Source: Halomonas nitroreducens (GTDB lineage Bacteria > Pseudomonadota > Gammaproteobacteria > Pseudomonadales > Halomonadaceae). From it: a stretch of DNA of 64,000 nucleotides. This document shows, piece by piece, positions 37,043 to 46,916 of this stretch (position 1 is the stretch's first letter; every line of letters begins with the position of its first letter). The stretch is from NCBI RefSeq assembly GCF_003966155.1, contig NZ_RXNS01000004.1, positions 124,001-188,000 on the forward strand. The letters are read 5' to 3'. A model generated the notes under the pieces. It was not told the origin of the DNA. It did no database searches and was given only the letters and a program-made list of their open reading frames with translations. The translations under genes were made by a program, and so were the position numbers.

Positions 37043-37465
37043 TTACTTCTTGACCACCGGCAGGCTGTCCGCCTGCCACTGGGTCATGCCGCCCCGGAGC
37101 TTGAAGACGCGCTCGAAGCCGGCCTTGGTCAGCTTGGCCAGGGCAACGCCGGAGCTCTGTCCATGCTTGCAGACCACGATGATCGGCTTGCTCTTGAACT
37201 TGTCGAGCTCGCCCAGGCGCTCGTCGAGCCGGCTCTGGGGAATGTTGCGGGCGCCAGCGATGTGGCCGGCCTTGAAGTCGCTGGATTCGCGGATATCGAG
37301 CACCACGGCATCCTCCCGATTGACCAGCTGGGTGGCCTCGCTGGCGGACACGCCACTGGCAGTGCTGTTGCGAACCTCGTAGAGGATCCAGGCAACCAGC
37401 ACCAGCAGGAAGGCGCCCACCAGCAGCGGGTGGTTCTGCACGAATTCGAACAGCTGATCGATCAT
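37043..37465 (-). CDS. Membrane-anchored rhodanese-like protein (YibN type)
   Basis: A 140-residue protein with one N-terminal membrane helix (about 11-29) and a rhodanese domain from about 38. The active-site loop CKHGQSSG, near residue 103, carries the catalytic Cys. It may transfer sulfane sulfur, but the substrate is unknown. The start MIDQLFEFVQNHP at 37465 matches YibN; an upstream reading frame has no ribosome site. It is divergent from gpmI, as in E. coli. Confidence 0.9.
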   Translation of the reverse strand: MIDQLFEFVQNHPLLVGAFLLVLVAWILYEVRNSTASGVSASEATQLVNREDAVVLDIRESSDFKAGHIAGARNIPQSRLDERLGELDKFKSKPIIVVCKHGQSSGVALAKLTKAGFERVFKLRGGMTQWQADSLPVVKK

Positions 37466-37679
37466 GGCTTGGGGTAACTCTTTGTCGGGTGCACGGTGAA
37501 CGGGGCCGGCGGCCGCCGACGGGCGGCCAGTATACATGAAGCCCGCGGCCTTCGAGGACGGCCAAAATGACGCCCGGTGGGGCCGTGCGATATGATGCCG
37601 CAAGCTGATGCAAGTCGCGACCCCGTCGACGGCCGCCAGGTCGTCGCGGCGTCGCGCCCAATCAAGAGGCCCAGACCCC

Positions 37680-39254
37680 ATGACCGACGCTCCGACCCCG
37701 ACGCCCCGCCCGGTGGCACTGATCATCCTCGATGGCTACGGCTACAACCCCGACGCCGCCGACAACGCGATCCAGGCGGCGCGGACCCCGGTGATGGACC
37801 GGCTGTGGGCGCAGCAGCCCCATGCCCTGGTGCACACCGACGGCCGTTACGTGGGCCTGCCCGACGGCCAGATGGGCAACTCGGAGGTCGGCCACATGAA
37901 CCTCGGGGCCGGACGCATCGTCTATCAGGACTTCACCCGCATCACCAAGGCCATCGAGGACGGCGACCTGGAGCGCAATGCGATCCTCACCGACGCCCTC
38001 GATGCCGCCGCCACCGCGGGCAAGGCCGTGCATCTGATGGGCCTGCTGTCGCCGGGCGGCGTCCACAGCCATGAGGACCATATCCTGGCCATGGCCGAGC
38101 TGGCCGCGCGCCGCGGTGCCCAGCGCATCTACGTGCATGGCTTTCTCGATGGCCGCGATACTCCCCCCAAGAGCGCCCTGGCCTCCCTGGAGCGCACCAA
38201 CGCACGGCTCGCCGAGCTGGTCGGCCCCGACAACGGCTGCGTGGCCTCGATCATCGGCCGCTACTATGCCATGGACCGCGACAACCGCTGGGACCGGGTG
38301 GAGAAGGCCTACCGGCTGATCACCGAGGGTGAGGGCGACTACACTGCCGCCTGCGCCGAGCAGGGCCTGCAGCAGGCCTATGCCCGGGACGAGACCGACG
38401 AATTCGTCAGTGCCACCGCCGTCACCGTCGATGGTCGGCCGGTGACGGTCGCGGACGGCGACGCCGTGCTGTTCATGAACTTCCGTGCCGACCGCGCCCG
38501 TGAGCTGACCCGCGCCTTCGTCGAGGACGACTTCGCCGGCTTCACACGCCGGGAGCAGCCACGGCTCGCCGGCGGCAGCCTGGTGACCATGACCCAGTAC
38601 GCCGCCGACATCCCCGCGCCGGCCGCCTTCCCGCCGGCCGACCTGCCCAACACCCTGGGCGAGGTGATGGAACGCCGCGGCCTCACCCAGCTGCGCATCG
38701 CCGAGACCGAGAAGTATGCCCACGTGACCTTCTTCTTCTCCGGCGGCCGCGAGGCGGAATACCGGGGCGAGACGCGCATCCTGGTGCCCTCCCCCCAGGA
38801 CGTGAAGACCTACGACGAGAAGCCCGAGATGAGCGCCGTGGAGGTCACCGACCGCCTGGTGCAGGCTATCGAGTCCGGTGCCCACGACCTCATCGTGTGC
38901 AACTACGCCAACGGCGACATGGTCGGCCATACCGGCGACTTCGCTGCCGCCGTGGCGGCCATCGAGGCCGTGGATGCCTGCGTCGGCCGCGTGGTCGAGG
39001 CCATCGAGACGGTCGGCGGCGCCTGCCTGATCACCGCCGACCACGGCAACGCCGAGCAGATGGTCCATCCCGAGACCGGTGTCGCCCAGACCGCCCATAC
39101 CACCTTCGACGTGCCGCTGATCTATGTCGGGCCCCGCCCCGTGCGGCTGCACGACGACGGCCGGCTGTGCGATATCGCCCCCACCCTGCTGACCCTGATG
39201 AACCAGCCGGTCCCCGAGGAGATGACGGGCCGGGTGCTGATCGACGACGCGTGA
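37680..39254 (+). CDS. gpmI: 2,3-bisphosphoglycerate-independent phosphoglycerate mutase
   Basis: Interconverts 3- and 2-phosphoglycerate using two manganese ions. 524 residues, full length. The first metal site [10 protein letters not shown] is near 15, the phosphoserine motif [13 protein letters not shown] near 65, [11 protein letters not shown] and GRDTPPKSA in the substrate domain, and [11 protein letters not shown] near 452 with TAHTTFDVP after it. The start follows AAGAGGCCC. Its stop overlaps the envC start (GTGA), so the two are coupled. Confidence 0.97.
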   Translation: MTDAPTPTPRPVALIILDGYGYNPDAADNAIQAARTPVMDRLWAQQPHALVHTDGRYVGLPDGQMGNSEVGHMNLGAGRIVYQDFTRITKAIEDGDLERNAILTDALDAAATAGKAVHLMGLLSPGGVHSHEDHILAMAELAARRGAQRIYVHGFLDGRDTPPKSALASLERTNARLAELVGPDNGCVASIIGRYYAMDRDNRWDRVEKAYRLITEGEGDYTAACAEQGLQQAYARDETDEFVSATAVTVDGRPVTVADGDAVLFMNFRADRARELTRAFVEDDFAGFTRREQPRLAGGSLVTMTQYAADIPAPAAFPPADLPNTLGEVMERRGLTQLRIAETEKYAHVTFFFSGGREAEYRGETRILVPSPQDVKTYDEKPEMSAVEVTDRLVQAIESGAHDLIVCNYANGDMVGHTGDFAAAVAAIEAVDACVGRVVEAIETVGGACLITADHGNAEQMVHPETGVAQTAHTTFDVPLIYVGPRPVRLHDDGRLCDIAPTLLTLMNQPVPEEMTGRVLIDDA

Positions 39255-40411
39255 GAGCGGTGTTGCGCCCGGGCGCCGGGGCCGCCCGCTGGCTGTCCCT
39301 GCTGCTGTGGCTGGGCCTGGCCCCGGCCCTGGCCGCGCCGACCGGGGAGCAGGAGGCCCGGGCGCGGCTGGATGCCATCGGCGAGCAGATCCAGTCCGCC
39401 ACCCGGGAGCTGTCCGCCACTGGCCGAGCCCGCAGCGAGGCCAGCGAGGCACTGCGCGAGGTCGAGACCGCCCTGGCCGAGACCCATCGCCAGCTGGATG
39501 CCCTGCAGGCCGAGCGACGCGACCTCAACCACGAGGTCGCAGCCCTGGAGGCGCGCCGCGAGACGCTCCAGGCGGAGCACGACGATCAGCTGGCCGCCCT
39601 CGGCGACCAGCTCGACGCCCTCTATCGCCTGGGCCTCACCCCCCAGCTCAAGCTGCTGCTCAACCAGGACGACCCGGCCCGTCTGGACCGCCTGCAGCGC
39701 TACCTCAACCATCTCGCCGAGGCCCGCCATGCGCGGCTGGACGAGATTGCCCGGCTGGAGGCGGCGCTGGCCGATAACCGCCGGGCGCTGGAGACCCGCG
39801 GCGAGCGGCTCGATGCCCTGGCCGGCGAGTTGGAGCGGCGCAGTGCCGAACTGGCCACGCGCATCGACGAGCGCCAGACCCTGGTGGCCGAGCTCGAGGC
39901 CCGCTACGCCTCCGAGGAGGCACGCCTGGCAGCCCTCGACCAGGACCGGGCCCATGCCGCGCGCGTGCTGCGTCAGGTGCAGGAGCGCCTGGCACGGCTG
40001 CAGCAGCCGCCGCCGTCGACGGCCATCGCCGCCACCCGGGGCGAACTGCCCTGGCCGGTGCAGGGCAAGGTGGTGTCCGGCTTCGGCGGCGGCCGCGGCG
40101 TGCATCGCAACGGCCTGCTGATCCGGGCCGCCGAGGGCACGCCGGTCGCGGCGGTACACGCCGGCCGGGTGGTGTTCGCCGACTGGATGCGCGGCTTCGG
40201 CAACCTGCTGATCATCGACCACGGCGACCGGGTCATGACCCTGCACGCCCACCTGCAGCACTTCGCCGTCCAGGTGGGCCAGGCGGTGTCCCGGGGCGAC
40301 GCCCTGGGCGCCGTGGGGGCTTCCGGCGGCCAGTCCACTCCAGGCCTCTACTTCGAGGTACGCCGCAACGGTGACCCCATCGACCCCAGCGGCTGGGTCG
40401 CCCGGCGCTAG
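39251..40411 (+). CDS. envC: Murein hydrolase activator EnvC
   Basis: A 386-residue periplasmic activator of cell-division amidases. A Leu-rich signal peptide ends near residue 31 (ALAAPT), a long coiled coil fills about 35-250, and a LytM (M23) domain occupies the C terminus. The catalytic zinc ligands are lost: the HxxxD block is HRNGLLI and the last motif is GLYFEV instead of HLHFE, as in other EnvC proteins. The GTG start at 39251 overlaps the gpmI stop; another GTG nine bases later is possible. Confidence 0.93.
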   Translation: MRAVLRPGAGAARWLSLLLWLGLAPALAAPTGEQEARARLDAIGEQIQSATRELSATGRARSEASEALREVETALAETHRQLDALQAERRDLNHEVAALEARRETLQAEHDDQLAALGDQLDALYRLGLTPQLKLLLNQDDPARLDRLQRYLNHLAEARHARLDEIARLEAALADNRRALETRGERLDALAGELERRSAELATRIDERQTLVAELEARYASEEARLAALDQDRAHAARVLRQVQERLARLQQPPPSTAIAATRGELPWPVQGKVVSGFGGGRGVHRNGLLIRAAEGTPVAAVHAGRVVFADWMRGFGNLLIIDHGDRVMTLHAHLQHFAVQVGQAVSRGDALGAVGASGGQSTPGLYFEVRRNGDPIDPSGWVARR

Positions 40412-40483
40412 GCCCCGCTATTCCATTGCCGGGCGCGGCCACGCTATGCTGGACGCTCCCATACCGGAACTGCGAGAGCCTGC

Positions 40484-41791
40484 ATGCCCTTACCTCCCGC
40501 CGGCCTGACCGCCCCGCTGCGGCGCCTGAGTTCGGTGCTGGTCCCCGTCGTCACCCTGCTGTCCCTGTCACTGCCCGCCACCGCGGCCCCCGAGGACGAG
40601 CTGCCGGTGGCCGAGATCCAGTCCTTCGCCGAGGTCTTCGAGCGCATCAAGCGAGCCTATGTGGAGGAGGTCGACGACGCGACCCTGCTGCGTAACGCTA
40701 CCCGCGGCATGCTCAGCGAACTGGACCCCCACTCCACCTACTTGGATGCGGAGGCCTACCAGAGCCTGCGCGAGTCCACCGAAGGCGAGTTCGGCGGCGT
40801 GGGCATCGAGGTGGGCAAGCGTGACGGCCAGCTGACCGTGATCACCCCCATCGACGACACCCCGGCCTCCCGCGCCGGCCTCCAGGCCCAGGACATGATC
40901 CTGCGCATCGACGACACCCCTACCGAGGGACTGTCGCTACAGGACGCCGTGGAGCTGATGCGCGGCGAGCCGGGCACCGCCATCCGCATGACCATCATGC
41001 GCCAGGGCGAGGATGCGCCGCGCAACGTCGAGATCGAGCGCGAGATCATCCGCACCCAGAGCGTGCGCCACGAACGGCTGGCGCCCGGCTACGGCTACCT
41101 GCGCATCAGCCAGTTCCAGTCCCGCACCGGCGAACAGGTCGTCGAGGCCCTCGAGGCGCTGGACGAGGACGGCCCGCTGGAGGGCCTGGTGCTGGATCTG
41201 CGCAACAACCCCGGGGGCGTCCTCCAGGCTGCCGTGGACGTGGCCGATGCCTTCCTCGACAGCGGCCTGATCGTCTACACCGAGGGTCGCCTTGCCGACA
41301 GCGCGATGCGCTTCTCCGCCGGTCGCCAGACCGCCGCGCCCGAGGTGCCCCTGGTGGTGCTGATCAATGGCGGCAGCGCCTCGGCGGCGGAGATCGTCGC
41401 CGGCGCCCTCCAGGACCAGCGGCGAGGCGTGGTGATGGGCACCGAGAGCTTCGGCAAGGGCTCGGTGCAGCAGATCATGCCGCTCGGTGACGGCGAGGCC
41501 CTGAAGCTGACCACCGCCCTCTACTTCACGCCCGACGGCCGCTCGATCCAGGCCCTGGGCATCGTCCCCGACGTGGAGGTGGTCCGCGGCCGCCTGGAGG
41601 TCGCCAAAGGCACCGGCCTGCGGGTGCGCGAGGCCGACCTCGAGGGCCACCTGGCCGGCGATCAGGACGGCGCCGAAGCGGGCACGACCAGCGACCGTCT
41701 GCGCGACGACTATCAGCTCGGCGAGGCCCTCAACCTGCTCAAGGCCCTCAACGTGCTGCGCCAGCGCGAGTCGCCGTCCGGCGCCGAGTGA
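40484..41791 (+). CDS. ctpA: C-terminal processing protease, S41 family
   Basis: A 435-residue periplasmic serine protease. A signal peptide (about 1-34, ending in ATAA) is followed by a PDZ domain from about 95 and the S41 core. The catalytic Ser is in NGGSASAAEIVAGAL near residue 301 and the general-base Lys in GTESFGKGSVQ near 326. It lies 72 bases after envC, as in many gammaproteobacteria where gpmI, envC and ctp adjoin. Relatives degrade cell-wall hydrolases and other periplasmic proteins; the target here is unknown. Confidence 0.94.
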   Translation: MPLPPAGLTAPLRRLSSVLVPVVTLLSLSLPATAAPEDELPVAEIQSFAEVFERIKRAYVEEVDDATLLRNATRGMLSELDPHSTYLDAEAYQSLRESTEGEFGGVGIEVGKRDGQLTVITPIDDTPASRAGLQAQDMILRIDDTPTEGLSLQDAVELMRGEPGTAIRMTIMRQGEDAPRNVEIEREIIRTQSVRHERLAPGYGYLRISQFQSRTGEQVVEALEALDEDGPLEGLVLDLRNNPGGVLQAAVDVADAFLDSGLIVYTEGRLADSAMRFSAGRQTAAPEVPLVVLINGGSASAAEIVAGALQDQRRGVVMGTESFGKGSVQQIMPLGDGEALKLTTALYFTPDGRSIQALGIVPDVEVVRGRLEVAKGTGLRVREADLEGHLAGDQDGAEAGTTSDRLRDDYQLGEALNLLKALNVLRQRESPSGAE

Positions 41792-41907
41792 GGCGCCGAG
41801 GCTCGCCCTGGCCTCGTGACCGGTTGCACCGGGCTGGCGAGCGCAGGGGGCGGGCGGCATGGCCAGGCATGGCCACGCCGCCAGACGCTGGCCTCTGAAA
41901 CGGGACG

Positions 41908-43128
41908 CTAGCGGCAGGAGGCCGGCAGGCGGCCACGCCGGCCGGTGGCCTGCTGCATCAGCAGCCGCTTGAGCGGGGCCAGCCGGTCGACCCCGGCCAG
42001 CCCCAGGTTGCGGGCCAGGGTGAGCGCCGGGTGGCGCGCGCCGAACAGCAGTCGGAAGCCATCCATCAGCTTGAGCATGGCGGCGTTGTCGCCGCGCCGT
42101 CGCCGGGCATAGCGGGTCAACCAGACCTCGCTGCCGGTGGCCAGGCCCCGCCGGCGAGCCGCGAGCAGCTCCTCGGCCAGCACCGCGACGTCCATCAGCC
42201 CCAGGTTGACCCCCTGACCGGCCAGCGGGTGGATGCTGTGAGCGGCATCCCCCACCAGCGCCAGCCCCGGCAGCACATAGCGCCGGGCATGACGCTGGGT
42301 CAGCGGCACGGCCTGGGCCTGGTCGATCACCGTCACCGCCCCGAGCCGTCCCTCGATCGCCGTTTCCAGTTCCTGGCCCAGGGCCTCGGCAGAGAGGCCG
42401 GTCAGCCGCATGGCCTCCTCGGGGGAGGTCGACCAGACGATGGAACAATAGCCGGCGTCGTCCTCCAGGGTCAGCGGCAGGAAGGCCAGCGGACCGTCGG
42501 CCAGGAAGGCCTGGCGCGCCACGCCGCCATGGGGCCGAGCGGTGCGCACGGTCGTGACTACCGCCGCGTGGCCGGTGTCATGGGCCTCGACCTCGATGCC
42601 GGCCAGTTCGCGCAGCGGCGAACGGGCTCCGTCGGCGGCCACCACCAACGGCGCGGCCAGCCGCTCGCCCCCTTCCAGCACCACCTCGCGCCCCCGGGGC
42701 GTGGCCTCCAGGCCCGTCACCCGGGCGCCGAAGCGCCGCCGCACCGTCGGCAGCGCGGCCAGGCGGGCCTCCAGGGCCGCCACCACCACGTCGTTCTCGA
42801 CGATATGACCGAGCACCGGCAAGCCTGCCTGGTCGGCGGAGAAGGTCACCTCGCCGGTGCCCTCGCCGTCCCATACCTGCATCTGGCGGTAGGGGGTGAC
42901 ACGGCGCGCGCGCATCCACGCCCAGGCCCCCAGCCCGTCGAGCAATCGCTGCGACACCGGGGTCAGGGCACTGACCCGGAGTCCGGGCTGGCCGCACCCC
43001 ACCGCATCGGCATCGACGGGCCCTTGCCGGGCGTCCAGCAGGGTCACCGCCACACCGGCCTGGCCAAGCAGGCAGGCCAGGGTCGCGCCGACCATGCCGC
43101 CACCGACGATGATCACCTCGTCCGTCAT
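41908..43128 (-). CDS. UbiI/VisC-type FAD monooxygenase
   Basis: A 406-residue flavoprotein hydroxylase of ubiquinone synthesis. It has the FAD dinucleotide motif IIVGGGMVGATLACLL near residue 6, the DG motif VVADGARSPLREL near 154 and the signature GDAAHSIHPLAGQGVNLGLMD near 283. It pairs with ubiH just upstream, as in Pseudomonas where visC follows ubiH. I cannot tell UbiI from UbiF, so no symbol is given. I chose ATG 43128, which has AGGAGG upstream; an in-frame ATG at 43161 overlaps the ubiH stop (ATGA). Confidence 0.88.
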   Translation of the reverse strand: MTDEVIIVGGGMVGATLACLLGQAGVAVTLLDARQGPVDADAVGCGQPGLRVSALTPVSQRLLDGLGAWAWMRARRVTPYRQMQVWDGEGTGEVTFSADQAGLPVLGHIVENDVVVAALEARLAALPTVRRRFGARVTGLEATPRGREVVLEGGERLAAPLVVAADGARSPLRELAGIEVEAHDTGHAAVVTTVRTARPHGGVARQAFLADGPLAFLPLTLEDDAGYCSIVWSTSPEEAMRLTGLSAEALGQELETAIEGRLGAVTVIDQAQAVPLTQRHARRYVLPGLALVGDAAHSIHPLAGQGVNLGLMDVAVLAEELLAARRRGLATGSEVWLTRYARRRRGDNAAMLKLMDGFRLLFGARHPALTLARNLGLAGVDRLAPLKRLLMQQATGRRGRLPASCR

Positions 43129-43157
43129 CGCCACTTCCTCCTCCTGTCGCGGGGCAC

Positions 43158-44381
43158 TCATCGCTCCACCCCCATGGCCCGCCGGGCCAGGGTGCGACGC
43201 AGCGGCCCCACCAGATTGAGCCCCACCAGGCCCGCGGCTCGGGCATGGGACAACACGGGGCTGTCGAGACCGAACAACCGCACCAGGCCATCGCTGAAGC
43301 GGATGACGTTGTGCCGATCCCCGGCGCGTCGCGCCTCGAAGTCCGCCAGGGTCGCCGAGCTGCCTGGCGACTCGGCCCGGTCCGCGCCGGCCTGGATGGC
43401 CGCCACCAGGTCCATGACGCCGCGCAGCGCGAGGTTGAAGCCCTGGCCAGCCACCGGGTGCAGTGCATGGGCGGCATTGCCCAGCACCGCCAGCCCCGGC
43501 CGGGTCGTCTCCTGGGCGGTGACCAGCGAGAGCGGATAGGCGTGGCGTCGCCCCACACGGCGAAAGCGTCCGGCCCGGTCGCCGAAGGCCGCCTGCAGCT
43601 GGGCCAGGAAGTCGCCGTCCGCCAGCGCCATCCGGGCGTGCTCGCGGCCGGCCTGGTGGGTCCAGACCAGTTCCATGGCCTGCTCCCTGAGGGGCAGCAG
43701 GGCGATGGGGCCGGCCGTGGTGAAGCGTTCAAAGGCCGTGCCGCCATGGGGACGATCGACCGCCACGGTGGCGATCAGTGCGACCTGCTCGTAGGAGCGC
43801 TCCCGACTCTCGATGCCGAGCCGCTCCTTGAGCCCCGACCGGCCCCCGTCGGCGAGCACCGTCAGGCCGGCCTCGAGGCAGGCGCCGTCGGACAGGCGCA
43901 GGCGGTGGCCGCCGGCCACGGGCTGAATCGTCTCGACCCGGGCCGGGCAATGCCAGTCCAGCGGTAGCTCGCCGAGGCGGCGATGCAGCACGCGGCCGAG
44001 CCAGGCATTCGGGATGACCTGACCGAGTGCCTCGCTGTCGAGTTCCGCGGCGCGCAGTCGGGTCGCGCCGAGACGCCCTTGCTCACTGACGTGGATGCAG
44101 CGGATGGGCGCGGCCTGCTCGGCCAGCGCCGGCCACAGCGCCAGCTCGACAAAGTGGTGCACCGAGCCCTGGGCGATGGCGCTGGCCCGGGCATCGAAGC
44201 TGGGCTGCCAGGGGGCCTCCAGGTCCGTCGACAGGGGGGCGGCTTCGATCACCGCCACCGTCAGCCCCAGCCGCCGGATCAGCGGCGCCAGGGCACAGCC
44301 CAGGCTGGCCCCGACCAGCCCGCCGCCGATGATGGCGATATCCACGCGACGCGGGGCCTCGCCCACGGCCGACTCGCTCAT
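43158..44381 (-). CDS. ubiH: 2-octaprenyl-6-methoxyphenol hydroxylase
   Basis: A 407-residue flavin monooxygenase for ring hydroxylation in ubiquinone synthesis. Motifs: IAIIGGGLVGASLGCAL near residue 16, the DG motif VLADGGRSGLKERLG near 175 and GNAAHALHPVAGQGFNLALRG near 300. The start at 44381 follows GGAGGG with good spacing. It belongs to a run pepP-ubiH-ubiI that is shared with Pseudomonas. The neighbour order supports UbiH over the second hydroxylase. Confidence 0.92.
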   Translation of the reverse strand: MSESAVGEAPRRVDIAIIGGGLVGASLGCALAPLIRRLGLTVAVIEAAPLSTDLEAPWQPSFDARASAIAQGSVHHFVELALWPALAEQAAPIRCIHVSEQGRLGATRLRAAELDSEALGQVIPNAWLGRVLHRRLGELPLDWHCPARVETIQPVAGGHRLRLSDGACLEAGLTVLADGGRSGLKERLGIESRERSYEQVALIATVAVDRPHGGTAFERFTTAGPIALLPLREQAMELVWTHQAGREHARMALADGDFLAQLQAAFGDRAGRFRRVGRRHAYPLSLVTAQETTRPGLAVLGNAAHALHPVAGQGFNLALRGVMDLVAAIQAGADRAESPGSSATLADFEARRAGDRHNVIRFSDGLVRLFGLDSPVLSHARAAGLVGLNLVGPLRRTLARRAMGVER

Positions 44382-44444
44382 GCGACCCTCCATTATTCCG
44401 TAACGTAAATTACATAAAGACAAGCCAACCTCTTGGTCAGCTGA

Positions 44445-45782
44445 TCATTTTTCCGCCATCAGGGCTTCGATATCGTCCACCCGCTTGGGGGCCGAGGCAG
44501 TGAGCACCTCATGTCCGTCGGGGGTCACCGCCACGTCGTCCTCGATGCGGATGCCGAGGCCACGGAAAGCCTCGGGCAGGTCGGCATCCTCGGGCACGTA
44601 GAGCCCCGGCTCGATGGTCAGCACCATGCCCGGCACCAACGAACGAGGCTCGCCATCCAGTCGATAGCTGCCCACATCATGGACATCGAGTCCCAGCCAG
44701 TGAGAGGTGGCGTGGGGATAGAAGCGGCGGCAGGCATCGGCCTCGAGACAGGCCTCCAGCTCCCCCTCCAGCAGCCCCAGGCGCAACAGCCCCGCCGTGA
44801 GGTCGCGCACCACCCCGCGGTGGATGCCCCCCAGGGTGGCCCCGGGACGCACCGCGCCGATGGCCCGCTCCTGGGCCTCCAGCACCACCTCGTAGAGCGC
44901 CCGCTGGGCCACGGTGAAGCGTCCATCGACCGGGAAGGTCCGGGTCACATCGCCGGCGTAGAGGTCGAACTCGGCACCGGCATCGATCAGCACCAGCTCC
45001 CCGCCCCGCAGCGGGTCGCGATTCTCGATGTAGTGCAGCACACGGGCATTGGCCCCGCCAGCGACGATGCTGGCATAGGCCGGGCCGCTGCCCCCCTGCC
45101 AGCGGAACTCGTGCTCGAGGTCGGCCTGCAGCTGGTACTCGGCGAGGCCGGCACGGGCCCCGACCATGGCACGCCGGTGGGCCAGGGCGGTGACCTCGCC
45201 GGCATGGCGCATCAGCGCCAGTTCGGCGGTGCTCTTGACCAGGCGCAGCTCGTGAATGGGACCGGCGATATCGGCGAAGGACAGCGGAGCCCGCGCTCCG
45301 CGACGCGCTCCGGCCAGCAGGCTGCCGCGGATCCGCTCGGCGAGACGCAGGGTCCGTGCATCATCCAGCGGCAGGTAGAGAGTGGTGCGACCATCCAGCA
45401 GCTCGGTAAGACGAGCATCGCGTTCGGCGTTCTCGAAGGCCTCGTCGAGGCCGTGGTGGCGCTCGGCGCCCCGGGCACCGAGGCGCCGGCCGGTCCAGGC
45501 CTCCAGATCGGGATCCCGATCCTGGCAGAACAGCACGCTCTCACCGGCCTCCCGGCCGGGCAGCAGCAGCAGCAGGGCATCGGGCTCGGGAAAGCCGGTC
45601 AGGTAATGGAAGTCGCTGTCCTGACGGAAGGCGAACTCGCTGTCCCGGGAACGGGTGACCAGCGAGGCGCCCGGCAGCAGCACGGCGGCGTCCGGCGGCA
45701 ATTGGGCCATCAGGCGGCAGCGCCGCTCACGGAATTCCTCGAGGCCGATGGGAGCGGGGCGAGGCAGGGGCTCGGCGAACAT
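44445..45782 (-). CDS. pepP: Xaa-Pro aminopeptidase
   Basis: A 445-residue cytoplasmic dimanganese aminopeptidase that removes N-terminal residues before proline. The metal ligands are in place: LIDAGAEFDLYAGDVTRTF (two Asp), FYPHATSHWLGLDVHDVG (His), LTIEPGLYVP (Glu) and IRIEDDVAVT (Glu). The start at 45782 follows GGAG; a longer frame lacks a ribosome site. The C-terminal end of the UPF0149 gene is 49 bases upstream. The gene lies between that gene and ubiH. Confidence 0.96.
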   Translation of the reverse strand: MFAEPLPRPAPIGLEEFRERRCRLMAQLPPDAAVLLPGASLVTRSRDSEFAFRQDSDFHYLTGFPEPDALLLLLPGREAGESVLFCQDRDPDLEAWTGRRLGARGAERHHGLDEAFENAERDARLTELLDGRTTLYLPLDDARTLRLAERIRGSLLAGARRGARAPLSFADIAGPIHELRLVKSTAELALMRHAGEVTALAHRRAMVGARAGLAEYQLQADLEHEFRWQGGSGPAYASIVAGGANARVLHYIENRDPLRGGELVLIDAGAEFDLYAGDVTRTFPVDGRFTVAQRALYEVVLEAQERAIGAVRPGATLGGIHRGVVRDLTAGLLRLGLLEGELEACLEADACRRFYPHATSHWLGLDVHDVGSYRLDGEPRSLVPGMVLTIEPGLYVPEDADLPEAFRGLGIRIEDDVAVTPDGHEVLTASAPKRVDDIEALMAEK

Positions 45783-45831
45783 GGCGACTCCTGGAGCGGG
45801 GTGGGGGCGGCAGGACGGGGCGACACGGGCC

Positions 45832-46413
45832 TCAATGCTGGGGAGCGGGGTCATCCACCTGCTCCACCTGGGGCTGGCCGGGGTGATGCTCGGTGTAGAG
45901 CAGCATGGCCGCCATGCGGGCGTGCTCGGTCAGGGCAAACAGGTCGTTCTCGTTCTCGGCGCTGTCGTCGATCTCGGTCTCGATGGCGGTGAGGCCCTGG
46001 AGATCGTCGATGGCTTCCCGCAGCGCCTCGGACCAGTCCCGGCGCGGGGCCTCGCCGGCATCCTGGATCACCTCGAGGAAGCCCTGGGTCCATTCCTTGA
46101 GGCCCTGGGCCCGCTCGGCCAGCGAGAACAGCTCGTCCGGCAGCAGCGGCTCGAAGTTGAGTTCGCTGCCGGCCAGCGCCTCCAGGGTCTGGCGCCGCCA
46201 GCCCAGCAACCGCTCGGCGGCGGCCTCGTCCCGCGGCTGTTCGACCCCTAGGCTGAGGCACACCGCCTCCAGCCAGGCCTCGGCGTTGAGGTCGTGCAGC
46301 GCCAGGGAGGCGCACAGGCGGCCATCGAGGAAGGCCGGCGACTGCATGCTGCCATGCAGCAGAAAGGTGTCGGCGATATCGGAGAAATCCTGGCGTTCGT
46401 TGATCAGTGACAT
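45832..46413 (-). CDS. UPF0149 (YgfB/YecA-type) family protein
   Basis: A 193-residue acidic protein of the UPF0149 family, usually found upstream of pepP. The stretches AFLDGRLCASLALHDLNAEAWL near residue 28 and FEPLLPDE...LKEWTQGFLEVIQDAG near 94 are typical. In Pseudomonas a YgfB homologue represses a regulator linked to cell-wall stress; whether that holds here is unknown. It is divergent from zapA; the promoters of the two overlap. Confidence 0.92.
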   Translation of the reverse strand: MSLINERQDFSDIADTFLLHGSMQSPAFLDGRLCASLALHDLNAEAWLEAVCLSLGVEQPRDEAAAERLLGWRRQTLEALAGSELNFEPLLPDELFSLAERAQGLKEWTQGFLEVIQDAGEAPRRDWSEALREAIDDLQGLTAIETEIDDSAENENDLFALTEHARMAAMLLYTEHHPGQPQVEQVDDPAPQH

Positions 46414-46445
46414 GGCACCCGTCCGTGCTGGAGCCGCGCGGCGCG

Positions 46446-46475
46446 TTGACCGCCTGCAAACGGCTCTCTTATAGT
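46446..46475 (+). promoter_or_regulatory. Sigma-70 promoter of zapA
   Basis: TTGACC and TATAGT are spaced by 18 bases, about 95 bases upstream of the zapA start. Confidence 0.6.
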
Positions 46476-46478
46476 GGT

Positions 46479-46506
46479 TTGATAGTCGTGATGCCCACGA
46501 TGTTAA
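46479..46506 (-). promoter_or_regulatory. Promoter of the UPF0149 gene
   Basis: On the minus strand TTAACA (46501-46506) and TATCAA (46479-46484) are spaced by 16 bases. It lies directly beside the zapA promoter, so the two polymerases would compete. Confidence 0.45.
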
Positions 46507-46570
46507 CGCATCGGGCCCCCTGGGCGCGCACCCGCAAGGAACCGTGCGCCGTGGCCCCGCCGGAGACCCC

Positions 46571-46870
46571 ATGACCGACGCCTCGCGGCCTACCACCGAG
46601 ATCACCCTGCTGGAACGCCAGTACGTCATCGCCTGCCCCCCCGAGGAAGAGGACAAGCTGGAGCGTGCCGCCCGCTACCTGGATCGCGCCATGCAGGGCA
46701 TCCATGCCCAGGGCAGGGTGGTCGACCGGGAGAAGATCGCCATCATGGCTGCCCTCAACATCACCCATGAGCTCCTCGAGGCCCTGGACGAACGCCGCGC
46801 CGGCGAGCAGAGCCTGAGCGATCTCAGCCAGCGCCTGGAGCGCGCCCTGGCCGATGCGCCCGGTCGCTGA
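46571..46870 (+). CDS. zapA: Cell division protein ZapA
   Basis: A 99-residue FtsZ-ring stabiliser. The N-terminal ITLLERQYVIACPPEEEDKLERAARYLD region is the conserved beta-rich head, followed by a coiled coil with IAIMAALNITHELLEA. The start at 46571 follows GGAGA. The 6S RNA gene and the 5-FCL gene follow, the usual gammaproteobacterial order. Confidence 0.94.
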   Translation: MTDASRPTTEITLLERQYVIACPPEEEDKLERAARYLDRAMQGIHAQGRVVDREKIAIMAALNITHELLEALDERRAGEQSLSDLSQRLERALADAPGR

Positions 46871-46882
46871 GGATTCTTCACT

Positions 46883-46910
46883 TTGGCCCGCTCGGCGGCT
46901 CTGCTAGGAT
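46883..46910 (+). promoter_or_regulatory. Promoter of 6S RNA
   Basis: TTGGCC and TAGGAT are spaced by 16 bases, and the -10 ends seven bases before the first base of the 6S RNA closing stem. Confidence 0.55.
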
Positions 46911-46916
46911 GGAGAC

